A stretch of DNA of 64,000 bases, taken from positions 372,001 through 436,000 of the forward strand of contig JARHVA010008412.1 in NCBI GenBank assembly GCA_037957365.1, given 5' to 3'. Every line of letters starts with the position of its first letter. Position 1 is the first letter of the stretch. This stretch comes from Torreya grandis. Its lineage: Eukaryota > Streptophyta > Pinopsida > Cupressales > Taxaceae. The notes beneath the pieces are model-generated. The model was not told the origin of the DNA. It saw only the letters and a list, made by a program, of their open reading frames with translations, and did no database searches. Position numbers and translations under genes: made by a program. Below are positions 10,891 to 22,560 of the stretch, piece by piece.

Positions 10891-12110
10891 ATGATTCTCA
10901 AAGCATTAATATTGAGCTAGTACCATGTCCTTCAGTTCTTGACAATGTAAATCATTTCCAAGTTTTCAATTATGATCAATAAATTATAGATTTCTTAACT
11001 AATTATGGAGCTATTAAAGCTCACATTATTGATTAAATTGATGAAACTTCTCATGAGAAGTAACTTAATGATAAAATCATCTAATTAAGTGACAATAAGA
11101 TACCTAAAGGGATGATTTCATTGAAAATACTATTTGATCTTGACAAGATTTTTGAGGCAACTAAACAACCAAAGGTAAATGGTATATATTACCTTTTGAC
11201 AAACCTTGGTCCACATGATTATCCCTAAATGGTGAATATAGGGAAGGCTTGTACTAAAATTGAAAATAGAAAGCCTAGAGATTTTCTTACAAAATACAAG
11301 GATGTAATTACTTGGTCTTATGAATATTTGAAAATAATTGATCCAAGGGTCATTACTCATACTATACCTCTTCAAGAGGGTTACAAACCCTTTAGATAGA
11401 AGTAAAGGCTAGTCAACTTTGTTTTAGAACCTATGATTTTTAAATAATTCAAGAAGTTTTTAGATGCAATCATAGTGTTTCCTATTAAAAATTCCACTTG
11501 GGTGGAAAACCTAGTCCTAGTTGGAAAAAAGAATGGATAAATAAGATTGTGCATAGATTTCAGGAATCTAAATAGAGCATTTGAAAAGGATAATTATCCT
11601 TTACCTTCTCTAGACTAGTTTATCCAAATTATTTTAGGATCTTCCATGATGTCATTTTTAGATGGATTTTCTAGATATGACTAGGTTATTGTTGCTCCTG
11701 AGGATAGGATGAAAACAACTTTTACTACTATGTGGGGAACATATGCTTACAAGAGAATGACTTTTGGATTAATTAATACAGGGGTAACTTTTAAAAGGGC
11801 CATGGATCATGCTTTCCAAGGTTTAGTGGGAAAGTTTATCATCATATATATGGATGATCTTACATTATTTTCTAGAAATATAGAGGAACATTTCATACAT
11901 TTAAGACAAGTATTTGATAGATGCAAGAAGTATGGTGTATCTATTAATCCCAAGAAAAGTATATTCTATGTTACTAAAGGAAAATTTTTGGGACATGTCA
12001 TTACCAAATATGGGATTTCTATAGATCCTAATAAATTAGAGGTCATCTCTAAAATTGGGTTCCCCAATAGTGGAAAATAACTTAAGTCATTCTTTGGCAA
12101 GATTGATTTT
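10891..12110 (+). pseudogene. Element A linker and reverse transcriptase
   Basis: RT copies the RNA into DNA. A decayed linker (10891-11320) leads to the RT: THTIPLQEGYKPFR (about 11360), NSTWVENLVLVGKKNG (11490-11537), IRLCIDFRNLNRAF (11545-11585), SFLDGFSRYD (11660), and then the open frame 11709-12080 with MTFGLINTGVTFKRAMDHAF and catalytic YMDD at 11847-11858. KKYGVSINPKKSIF and KFLGHVITKYGI follow. Palm and catalytic residues are kept, but the frame upstream of 11709 holds several stops. It is a gypsy-type RT by its order before integrase. Confidence 0.85.
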
Positions 12111-12674
12111 GTGAGAAAGTTTATTTCAAGCTTTACTAAGATTGTCAAACCTTTGAATGATATGCTTAAGAAAGATGCTATAATTTCTTGGAATGAAGAA
12201 TCTAAGAAGGCCTTCACTAACATTAAGAAGGCAATCACTGAAGCTCTAGTCCTCATAAGTCTTGATTTCTTAAATAATTTCTATCTATATTCATTTTATT
12301 TTGAGCATACTATGGCTATAGTGTTAACTCAAAAAGTTGATGAAAATGATCATCCCATAGCTTTCATGAGCACCAACTTCAAAAATTTATAATTGAATTA
12401 TTCTATGACTAATAAGCAAGCTTATGCATTGGTAAAGGTAGTAAAAAAAAGTATACATTACCTCTTTAGAAATAAGGTGCATGCCATATTACCTGATCCT
12501 ACTACAAAGCTTATGTTGAGTCAGAATGAGCTCAGAGAAATAAGAGGAAAGTGGATGGAAATTCTAAAAGAATATGATATAGAGATGAAAATAGACAAAT
12601 TAGTGAAATGTCAAGGTTTAGTTCATATGATCACTAGTATTGATCCAAAATGCCATGTCATGCAAATAGATTAA
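12111..12674 (+). pseudogene. Element A canonical RNase H domain
   Basis: This is the RNase H normally fused to gypsy RT. Two adjacent open frames, 12111-12392 and 12393-12674, are separated by a single TAA (Q to stop). They read ISWNEESKKAFTNIKKAI, FEHTMAIVLTQKVDENDHPI, LNYSMTNKQAYALVKVVKKS and then a tether (MEILKEYDIEMK) typical of the domain end. The DxS/A metal-binding residue near FYFEHTMA is altered (the usual small residues became Y/F and E), so activity is doubtful. Confidence 0.75.
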
Positions 12675-12770
12675 CAAAACTTCCAACCCAATGAGTGGTA
12701 TGACTCTATTATCTATTTACTTATCAATGGTATTTGTCCCCCATGATTTATAAGAGAACAAAAGAGAGAA

Positions 12771-13930
12771 TTGAGGCTTAAATTATCTCATTACCTCATC
12801 AATAATGGGATTTTGTATAAGAATTTTGAGGGAATTTATTTGAGATGTGTGTCGAAAGAAGAAACAGTTGGGATTATGACTACCTTCCATGAGAAGCTAG
12901 GAAGTGGACACCCTTTAGGAAGAACCATAACTCACAAGATTCTTAGATATATATATATTATTAACCCACCCTCTTAAAATATGCTTATAAGCATGTAAGG
13001 GAATGCCATTCATGCCATATTTTTAGCACAAAGGCAACCATGCCTTTACAAGCTGTGACGGTCAATAAACCTTTTTCACAATGGGGATTAGACTTTGTGG
13101 GAGTAATCAACCCTAATTATTCTTAAGGTCATAAGTATTTCCTAACTTATATATATTATTGTACTAGGTGGATAGGCACTAAGTAATGCAGAATAGAGGA
13201 GGTGATCAATTTCCTAGAGGAAAATATTTGTACTAGATTTGGAAACCCAGTTTATTTGGTTTGTGACAATGGTTATGCATTCATTTTGATTGAAATGATG
13301 GAATGGGATTATGAACAAGGAATTTCACTTAAGTTTTCTTCTAATAAATACCCTTAAGGAAATGGTGTTTTTGAATCCATAAATAAAAATATGATGAAAG
13401 CTATAAAAAATCTGCTGAAGATAGACCTAGAACATGGCATAAACTTCTTAAGTTTGCATTATGGGTAGATTAAATCAGGATCAAACAAGCTCTAAATGGC
13501 TCACCATTTTTATTGTTATATGGTCAAGAACCCATCTTTCCCATAACATTAAAGTTTATTACATTCACATTCATGCAAGAATACATGGAATATAGTCAAG
13601 AACTTGCTAATTCTCAACTATTAGACATTATTCAAAGGGAAAATGCTAGAGAAAAGGCATTTATAGACTTTAGTAGGCACTAATAAACCATGAAAATATG
13701 GTTTGATAAAATATCTAAAGTAAAGGTGTTTAGGTAGGGAAATATAGTCATTATTTAGGACAAAGCATTATAACCTAAAGGCAAACATGGTAAATTCACC
13801 CCTTTATGGATTGGCCCCTACCAAATTGTAGAAATATTGGGCAACAATAGTTTTAGGTTGAAATATCTCCAAGGAATAGAGTTCACACTACCTACTAATG
13901 GAAAATATCTCAAACATTACTTTTTTGATA
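12771..13930 (+). pseudogene. Element A integrase
   Basis: Integrase inserts the DNA copy. The zinc domain is seen as FHEKLGSGHPLGRT (about 12885-12925) with a CHSC pair near 13005. The core has WGLDFVG at about 13082-13102 after reading one TAG, CDNG at about 13263, and NGVFESINK at about 13361. The spacing from second Asp to Glu is about 107 bases, matching the D-D(35)-E core. The C-terminal part (13720-13920) keeps PLWIGPYQIVE-like text. Many stops and small indels are present. The frame is followed by a T-rich stretch. Confidence 0.75.
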
Positions 13931-13955
13931 TCCCACTGGGAGTCTTCATAGAATA

Positions 13956-14929
13956 AATGTGCAAGATGGTTAAAGTTAGATTAAGTAGGATAGTTAGTTT
14001 CTTTTCTTGTTTTGTTTTTTTCTTTTTCTTGTTGATTTTGTATATATTTATTTGTTTTTCTTTTCTTGCTTGGTGGTATTCCTTGGTTGTGGTATAATCT
14101 TGTGGTATTATTTTTTATTTGGAAATTACTCAAGATGTGTAGTCCCATCAGTTCATAATAAATTATCATGAATAAACCAATGACACTGGTATAGATTGGT
14201 ATACAAACTCAATGTCCTACAAAGATTTAAATCTTATTCTAAATTAAAACTTGGTTTTAAGAAGAGTCATATTTATATGGTGTGAATTTAGTTTGTTAAC
14301 TCGTAATCATGCTTACACTTAAAACATATCCTTATCATGAACTCAAGTTTCAATTAAATGAGATTATCCTAAGGCTAGAACATTTGGTCAAATCCCTAAA
14401 CCTAGCTAATTTGGTTCCCAACCTTTGTTGAAAGCAAAAAATTATGATAAAATAAGCTTATTGTCAAATCAAAAGCTTTCAAAGCAAAGGTGATTTAGGT
14501 AATCTCCATCAGGGCTATATACACCTGCTTGGTAGTGAAGCAAGACCTTGAGTGGAACCAAAGGTATCTCTATTAGGGTTATAGACACTTGTCTAGCAAT
14601 ATAGTAATGCCCAAGCCTCCCTTAAACTAAGATTTTTTATTCTTGAAGAATATCTAAAATTCTCAAAATCAAATGTAATGGACCAAAAGGACATGAACCC
14701 AAAAGTTGTTTCTTAAAGTTCATAACAAATAGTAAGTGGAATCAAAGCAAACACTCCATGTTTATGTTCTAGTATCTAAGTTTAAGTTTTATACATAAGG
14801 AGCTTGTTTCAATTTAAGTTTGATTTAAGAAAGAGCATATGTATAAATGGGATATAGAGTTCACGTATAAGTTTAAACGAGAGTCTTGTGTTCTAACATA
14901 TTGTTATGTTGCCCTTGTGAGTCACCATT
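13956..14929 (+). other. Element A 3' non-coding region before the 3' LTR
   Basis: A pyrimidine-rich run (13990-14075) follows integrase. The stretch 14498-14640 holds an imperfect duplication: ATCTCCATCAGGGCTATATACACCTGCTTGG-like text recurs as TCTCTATTAGGGTTATAGACACTTGTCTAG about 65 bp later. No clear polypurine tract precedes the LTR at 14930, and the tract there is GTGAGTCACCATTT. No gene is seen. Confidence 0.55.
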
Positions 14930-15702
14930 TTTTGAGACCAACACCCCTTATCTTTCTTTTTTAAAAGGAGGACCCCTCTATTTAATTCTAGAAAGTCTAT
15001 ATTCAAGATTAAATGTGAAGAGTTGTCTTATCTTGGATTTTAAAGGCAAATCAATTTTAAAAGGGGAACATGTACTTGATGTATCTGATCATGTTTATGT
15101 TTTGTGGTTAAAAATAGCTAATAATTATATCCAAGGTGATTATTTTTAGGTTCCATGGAATAATCTAGGGTTCCTAAGAAATAAACCCTAAAGGGGGTTT
15201 GAATTTGAATATTCATAGAAAATACTAGCAGGAAATTTTACTTCCTTTTGATTAAATGATCTTAAGCCTAACTTTATATTAAGCTTCAAATATGTTTTTT
15301 CTTTAAAAATATGACTGAATATTAATATAAAACCTTAGGCTAAACTTTATACATGATCAAGTATTAATTTAAAGCTTGTGCTCTTTTATATATCTAATGG
15401 TAATGGCTTATTTGTTGATTTTGATCTGATGGTGCTAAAAGCCCAAAATATTTTTAAAAGGACATACAGTTAATGACCTAGTAAATATCTAACAATGATC
15501 ATTTGCTCAGAGGTTTTGATCAAATGGTGTAAATTAAATTTGACACCCAAAAGGATGTTAATAGTTACTAACCACTCAGGACTTGATCTGATGGTTCACA
15601 TTGCCTCAGAGGTTCTAATCTGATGATGTACATTGACTCAAAAGCCTCAACATCTCTTGAAGGCTTTATGTGTGGCACTCATTCATTAGACCAAAAATAT
15701 TT

Positions 15703-16172
15703 TATTGTATTAAAATTGATAGGTTCACTCTTATTATTTGATGTCTATGAGGATGTATTTGATGAGACCAAACCCATCAAATTTAACATGAGATAGAAAG
15801 ATTCTATTGTCTTAAATTTGATAGGTTTTCCCCCATCATTTGAAGTCTATGAGGATGTATTTGATGGGACCAAACCCATAAAATTTAAACTAAATAATCC
15901 CAAAAGCCTCAATATCTCTTGATGACTTTACGCATGGCATTCATTCATTGGATCAATAAATTCCATTATCTTAAATTTCATAGGTTTACTCCCATCATTT
16001 GACATCTGTGAGGATGTTTATATGTGACCATACCCATAAAATTTAACCAAGACAATCCTCAAAGCCTTGGGAACTCTATTGTCTTATATTTGACATGTTC
16101 ACTCCCATCATTTGATGTTTGCGATGATGTATTTGATGTGACCAAACCCATCAAATTTAACCTAGACAATTT
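15703..16172 (+). repeat. Hairpin tandem array in A 3' LTR
   Basis: This is the counterpart of 2162-2630. Four units pair an AAATTTGATAGG-type left end with an AACCCATCAAATTT-type right end. Units here are somewhat better preserved, such as TTTGATGTCTATGAGGATG in successive units. Confidence 0.75.
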
Positions 16173-16761
16173 TTAAAAACCTAATCAAAGGGGGCATTTC
16201 TAAAAAACCTTTTAAGAAATTCCTAGATTTTTAAAAAAGATGAGATTAGTATATAAAGATCTTAGCTTAATTTATTTTTTATTTTTTAAACATAAAATTC
16301 TAAATGACATTTTTAAACCTAAGATCTATATGATCATGTAATTTATTAAAAGGTAAGCATCTTATAGGATCTAATGATCATCACTTGCTCATTGGATTTG
16401 ATCCAATGGTATGACAAAGTTGAGGACTTTTGAAGGCCTTGTGAGCTTGACACATGGCACAATAAATAAGCTCAAAGATCAAGAACCAATGAAATGCAAG
16501 GACCTAGATTTAACTTTTCAAAGCAAAATAAAGGGACTTTTGAAAACCAATGGTCACTCTTCAAATGGCATTTATGAAATTTTCAATGAAAGGCATGGAA
16601 CCTTGCCACATAGGCTCCACATAAACATGGAGGATGAAAATGAAAGATATCTCATGATTGAAATCATAAAATACATGATAATAAGGTTTCATCATATCTA
16701 AGGCATGCATGAGATCAAAGTTGGATGGTTTGGTCATTAAAGCCAAAAACCATGAACCCTC

Positions 16762-16768
16762 TATAAAG
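16762..16768 (+). promoter_or_regulatory. Candidate TATA box for the LTR ORF (3' LTR copy)
   Basis: TATAAAG in GAACCCTCTATAAAGAAG lies 144 bp before ATG 16906, the same distance as in the 5' LTR. Confidence 0.5.
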
Positions 16769-16905
16769 AAGGCCAAAGTTGGTTCAATTGAGTATATGAT
16801 ACTTGAGATAATTATGAACTAAATTTAGAGCAAGTGCCTTAATAATAACTTTGATCACTTTGCAACTAAAATATAGTGTTATCAATGGTGTGAGGTAGTA
16901 AATAG

Positions 16906-19900
16906 ATGAAGATTGAAGTACAGCTTTATCTAACTTCAGATGGTGAAGGAAGGATCTTTAGAGACATAGAGTTAAATATAATAGCCTTGAATGTGCATGG
17001 AATTAAAAATTGGTTTGAATTATTCTTCTTTATTGAGGAATTACAACCAATTTCCCAAGAAGAAAAGAGGAATGTTTTAGTGTACCAAAAATATAAGGAT
17101 TTAGTATCAATTTAAATGGTAATCCTTCATCAAGAAAATGCTAAACCAAAGGTAATGCATTACATTGATCTTATTTTTCCTATTTTCATTGACTACAAAA
17201 TAGATGGAGAATGGATTATTCATGAAGGAAGTATCAATAATGTTACATGCAGAGCTCCCATGGCCTTTGAGACTTATTATAAGCTCCCTTTTCCTCATGT
17301 TATCTATATTCCTTGAGAGAATGGACAAATTCCCAAAACCTAGATACAATCCTCTCACCGTAGTTGATCCAAGGTTCCCATGTTTTTAGGACTTCAAATG
17401 GTGAGATTGTTATTACCCAATTTAGGAAAGGTGATATGATAGCTATGACTTTATTAAGCAAAGCCTTTAGTGCCTCTTCTACTACTTAATTAAGTAAGGT
17501 TTGGGTATCTTATGTCCATTGTATGTTGGAGTGGAATGTAACCCCTCATATTGGATACTTAATAAGTTTCTTCTTGGCCAAACAATTTACAACCATCAAG
17601 AGAAAGACTTCCAAGCAATTATTTATTATCTCTTACCTCTTGGATTCACCCCTAGCCTCAATTAATTTCCTTGGAATTCAAAATTTGTCCTTGATGGTAG
17701 ATCTACCATTTCCCATCATTATTCTAAATTACATATATTCAAATATAGGAATCACATGCAATTTATATTTGATGGTATCTTCCCAATCATTTTTTAGGAA
17801 ATCACTGGTATCCCTATGACTAGTCTTCATCCTCTAATCAAAATACAAGTAGAGACCATGGGAGATGTGTGGTTTAATATAGATTACACTATAATAAGGA
17901 TATAGTGAATTATGGTCCAACCATATAGATTTCCTATATATGTTCCTAGTAAGCTTACAGAGAAAAAAATTACTTACCAAATCATCCAAGGAATGGATTG
18001 GCACTAAAAGAAGAATAAGAAAGCTCAAATTCATCCCTTTCCACTACACATTGGTATAATTGTAATCAAATATTAGAAATAGCTAGAGATTATGGTGGTA
18101 CATAGTAACTCTTTTGATTTCCAACTAGATGATCTTAAGATGTGGGACCTCAAAAATAGAGTGACTAACCATATTCAGGATAAAAAGGTCCCAGAGGCTG
18201 AGTAAAAACATCAATCAAGTATGGGAGATGGTATTTACACAAAGGCAAGGAACTTTGAAGAAGTCTTGTCTAAGGTTAAAAACTACAACATAAATTTAGA
18301 ATATATGCTACTCAGGGATAATAAGGCTTTAGGAGAAATATGTCAATTACATCCTTTATAGTATCACTTGTTGCTAGGACCATCTAGGACTTCACATCAA
18401 GAACCACTTGTTGAGGTACAATCTTCTGAGCCTAAGTAGGGAGAACTGACAAAATCACCACAGGCTAGGCAACCTAAAGATGTAAAAGCAAAAGGTAAGG
18501 ATGTGATTCAAGGGTCCAACATTGATCATAGACCTAGTGAAGGTCCCCAAATTTTGGCATCCCCATCAAGGCCTTATTCCCTAATAGAGGTTATTAGCAT
18601 GATTGCTTTGGAAACTAGAGAAATAGTATAAAGTGTCCTTATTAATATCATAGCTTCTTATGGTTCAGATAAGGAAGAAGATCCATCTGAGGAAGTAGGT
18701 AAGGAATTGGTTCTATTGGGTAGTGTAAATAGATAGGTATAATTAGCCTTATTTCCTTTGGCTCCAAGAAAGAGGCCTAGGTTAATTTGCACTCACCCTA
18801 CTAGTTAAATAAACCTATTCAATGATGATAATAATATTTATGGACTAGCCATTCTTGATTGGTTTATTTATGGGAGGTTACAAAAAATACCATCTCTTTT
18901 TCCTTCACTAGATTTGCTTCGAGTGGACATAGGTGTTTAGTATAATGTAAATCCTTGAATTTACTATATGTTGAACAAATAAGTAGAGATAAGCGTTTAG
19001 ATTTTTCATGACAAGGAAATCTAATAGGTTGGTACCCCAGGAACCTCTAAGAGTTCAAATATAGATATTCTTATACAACCACAGGTGAAAGAATTTGACC
19101 CTTAGGTCCAATTTAATATAGATACATCAACTCTTGAGAGAGTAGAGATAAATAAAATTACTATTGGTACTGTGGAGTTCACCTTTAAAAATTTGGAACC
19201 ATTTTCAAGCTTAAATCATATTTTAGGGCAAGTAGTAGGAGAACATCCTATTTTTCAAGAAAAGTTATCTAGTATGGTAATAGCGCCGTCAAAAACAACC
19301 TTGGCTAGAGTTTAAGGAATAAAGCATAATATTATCAACTTGGAGAAAGAAAAAAATTATAAGCTTAGGTCCTCTTTTAGTTCTTGAGGATGTATTGCAA
19401 ACATTGAATATATCATTGATGGATGCATTCAAGAATTTAAAAAGTATCAAGTCTATATCGAGTGCTTTGGACCATCAATTTGAGATGGCACAAGCCTTAA
19501 TCACTCAATGGTATAATTATCAAGCTTAGATGGAGGTGGTCATCAAGGTGCATAAGAAAAAGAAAGCATTGGATTTCAAGATTATCAAACTTAAACATCT
19601 GGATATCTTCATGGTAGTTTTGATAGATAAACAAGAGGATTTGATCACCTAGAGTAATGATGTTAAGGAATTAATTAAGAGAGACATAGAATTTATAAAT
19701 TAGATTGATAAACTTCTAGGGAATCTATTAGATAACCCTTCTCAAACCACTACTATAGGCCTAATTGATGATGAAGAATTCAAGTAAAGGGTTGGTACTC
19801 ACATCCAAAGCATCAAAGATATCAAATTTCATTTAGCTAATGATAAACAAAAGACCCTCAATACCATTATTTTTATAGGGAAGCAAATTATAGAATCATA

Positions 19901-20147
19901 ATGTATCAAAAAACTTGTATCTTGGGTAGATAGTGAATTTGACAAGTTAGCAGATAAAGAAGAGGATTATCTAATGAAGCCTATAGTGTATTTTGAGCTG
20001 ATCAAGGAATAATACAACAAGGTAAAAGACTTCCTTAGATAGCGATAATTTAAGGGCCCACAAATGAAATTCTTAAGAGAAATTTCTTTTTTTAAAGTAT
20101 ATTCTAGTCTATTAGCATATACACTTTCTTGTCACTTTGACATGTGA
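16906..20147 (+). pseudogene. LTR (U3) encoded ORF of unknown function, copy 2
   Basis: The ATG at 16906 opens MKIEVQLYLTSDGEGRIFRD, clean to 17115 and, after one TAA, 17116-17316. A one-base deletion near 17300 shifts the frame. It is then open at 17523-17819 (MLEWNVTPHIGYLISFFLAK), followed by many stops, and ends at TGA 20145. It corresponds to 3344-6596 along its full length, about 1,080 codons. Where one copy has a stop, the other often keeps Gln or Trp, which shows both came from one intact frame. The C-terminal quarter is charged and helical. No catalytic motif, signal peptide or zinc site stands out. Function is unknown. Confidence 0.7.
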
Positions 20148-20237
20148 CCTTCCACATTGTATCTTTATATTAAGGACAACTATCCTTATTTTCATGTTGA
20201 TATTTTGAAAGTTAATTGGCTAACCACCTATGTTTCT

Positions 20238-20245
20238 TATAAATA
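20238..20245 (+). promoter_or_regulatory. Putative genomic TATA box in A 3' LTR
   Basis: TATAAATA occurs in CTTATAAATAGGTATATGG, flanked by TAACCACCTAT on the left and TATGGTTACC on the right. It is equivalent to 6946 and 6687 in the 5' LTR. Confidence 0.55.
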
Positions 20246-21033
20246 GGTATATGGTTACCATTTTTAAGATAGAGTTATTGAGAAATTGATACCAAGAAAA
20301 TTTAATACAACTAAGGAATTCTAAAAATATTGTTTGGATAATTTCATTAAATGCTTATGATATCTCTCAATTATAGAAATTCATGTTGAATTTGAATTAT
20401 TCTTCTTGTTTTGAGTCACATTATTTGTCATATGGTAGTTAATTTGTGTTGAATTCTTGATTAATTTTAAAGATTTCAAGTATACTTCATTTTATTTGCT
20501 CTGCATTTGGATGTACTTATGTTATTCAGATCATAATTGGAAACTTTTAAAGTAAACATTGTTCTTGCTTATGATTCATACTTTTCTATTGAATCTTTCT
20601 TGATTTGTGATGTAATTTGATCTTATGCTATTTTATAACATAAATTGGTTTAATGTATACTCAACATAATTTGAATTTTTTAATAATATTTGATATGGAA
20701 ACCTGCAATCACATTTCTTCCTTCCTTACCCTCTTTTTTCTTATTTTTTCAATCAAGATTCACTCTAGCTTAAAGATCATTGTTAATAATCATTTAGTTT
20801 AAACTTATGAGTCATTGAAATTCTTAAATATTTAAATTATGTAGACCCTGGTGGCTCCCAACCATGAAATCAAATAAATATTGTGGATAGTTTTCATACT
20901 TTGCTTCTATTTCATCATAGACAATCACTGAATAGTCATAAACTGCAACGTATGCCATGGATTCTTAGAATTCAAAAATGAGAAGTGTTCTTTAATAATA
21001 ATATCACTTTTGGTATAGTATTAAGCATCAAAA

Positions 21034-22258
21034 AATACCCTAATAATAAAAAAAATATCTCTGAGCAATTAGAGAATATCAAAAAGGTAAAACCCTACTA
21101 TCCCAAGAAGAAGAACTTAAAAAACAAGAAAGTTCTATACACAAAAGAAGATAGTGACTCAATGGAAGAAAATGATATTTCAAATGATGATCATGACTAT
21201 GATTTTATGGCTAAGGGAAATGAATCCTTGTTCATGATAGTAGGATTAACTATGGTAAATCTAGCTCAAGATGAAGTTGAAGACTCAGATGGAAAAGAAG
21301 AAGAAGAAGTGGATCTAGAACATGATCTCACATGTGCTCTAGATCAGATTGACAAGCTAAGAAAATAAAACTCAAAACAAAATAATATTAGATAAAAGGA
21401 AATTGATAAAATGTCTAAAAGTCTTAAGAAATATGATCAAATGGTAATTAACCTAAAACCACAAGTTAAAGAGGCTAAAAGAATAAAAGTTGTAGTCAAA
21501 ACGGAACTATAATCTAAATCTAATGAATGTTTAAAGCTTGAGGTAGAAATAGTTGCTTTGAGAAAAGAACTTGAAAAATCCAAAGGTCAACTAAAGAATA
21601 TTTTGAAGTTAATAGGAGGATTAAACATTGTTGATGAATTGATAAACTCCCAAAATCCCTTAAAAGAGAGATCAAGTCTTGGTTATGAGAAGGGAAAAAC
21701 TTCCTCAACTAGTAAATTTGCTAACCTATATAAATACTTCAAAGTAGAAGGAAAATCTAGAGAAAACTAGCAAGGACATAAATAAATATTTAAATATAGT
21801 TGATGTGAAGAAGGATGAACCTAAAAATAAGCTTGAATAAAAGAAGATAAAGGTAGCTAGTATAGATGGATACACCAAAGTAAGAGACCTAAAGAAGCCA
21901 AAGTGAAGAAGAGCTCCTCATGCTACACCAAGAAATTTTATGACTAGGTATTCCTTAGATTTCTATGGTATTTTTATAGTTGTAATTAGTTTGGTCATAG
22001 GGACATTGATTCTAGAGTTGTACCTACAAGAACAAATTTTGTAAGTAGAAACTCATTTACTCCTTTGTTAGAAATAAATGTAATGTGTTATAATTGCAAT
22101 AATTTTGGTCACATAGCTAAACATTTTAGAACTAGCTTTATAAGATCAAAGGTACATAATGTAAAGAAAGACATGCCTCCTAATTTGAAAAAAGGTTCAC
22201 AAGTTTTTGAAAATAATCTGAATAAGAAACCCAAGGATGTGTGGAGAGTGAAAAATTA
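21034..22258 (+). pseudogene. Copia-1 gag, 3' part
   Basis: Copia gag resumes in the same codon context after the target duplication: K(C/Y)PNNKK, then KPYYPKKKNLKNKK, then the acidic stretch KEDSDSMEENDISNDD inside the open frame 20985-21368. Its first dozen codons (20985-21033) belong to A's LTR. A long helical Lys/Glu-rich segment follows (21400-21770). Two further zinc knuckles are visible, one decayed near 21965-22020 and CYNCNNFGHIAKHF at 22086-22127, the latter lacking its last Cys. Several knuckles plus a coiled coil fit Sirevirus Gag. Many stops are present. Confidence 0.8.
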
Positions 22259-22289
22259 ATCCATGATTGCTTAGATTGCATTTCATGCC

Positions 22290-22560
22290 AAGTAGTAGAA
22301 TTTGTGGGTGATAAATAGTGATTACTTAAAGCATATGACTGGTGATAAGAGCAAGTTCACCAAATTGAGCAAATGTAAGAAAGGATCTATCATCTTGGGA
22401 GACAACACATCAGTAAAGATCAAAGGTAAAGGAACATTGAACATAGATGGTAAATTGTATACACATGATGTCCTTTATGTTGAAGTATTGAAGCATGATT
22501 TTCTAAGTGTTAGAAAAAAGTGTGACAATAGATATAAAGTCACATTTAATGTATAAGGCT
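22290..22560 (+). pseudogene. Copia-1 protease
   Basis: The open frame 22302-22556 reads LWVINSDYLKHMTGDKSKF. The copia protease motif is LWxxDSGCSxHMTG, so the catalytic Asp is now Asn and Gly-Cys became Asp-Tyr. KKGSIILGDNTSVKIKGKGT and DVLYVEVLKHDFLSV follow, as expected. The active-site losses make it inactive. Confidence 0.85.

Larger units (their letters stand above)
1381..21033 (+). mobile_element. Element A: Ty3/gypsy (Tat-like) retrotransposon with giant LTRs
   Basis: Two direct repeats, 1381-7732 and 14930-21033, flank a gag-pol region with gypsy order (RT before integrase). The flanks carry a 5-bp duplication AATAC at 1376-1380 and 21034-21038, and removing the element restores the copia gag frame. 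The element starts TATTGAGACC, probably an eroded TGTTGAGACC. Two short eyeballed windows give LTR identity of roughly 85-87%, so the insertion is old. The RNase H placed between protease and RT, and the LxDxGAS-type protease, point to the Tat/Athila side of gypsy. Confidence 0.9.
14930..21033 (+). repeat. Element A 3' LTR (about 6.10 kb)
   Basis: It matches 1381-7732 from TTGAGACCAACACCCC to AAGCATCAA, with the same order of parts and without the promoter duplication. The right end is followed by the AATAC target duplication and resumed copia gag. Differences from the 5' LTR are mostly transitions and small indels. Confidence 0.9.

Noticed and set aside
20985..21368. Start ATG at 20985 as a true gene start
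   Set aside because: The first dozen codons lie in element A's LTR end; the coding part is resumed copia gag, so this ATG is fortuitous.
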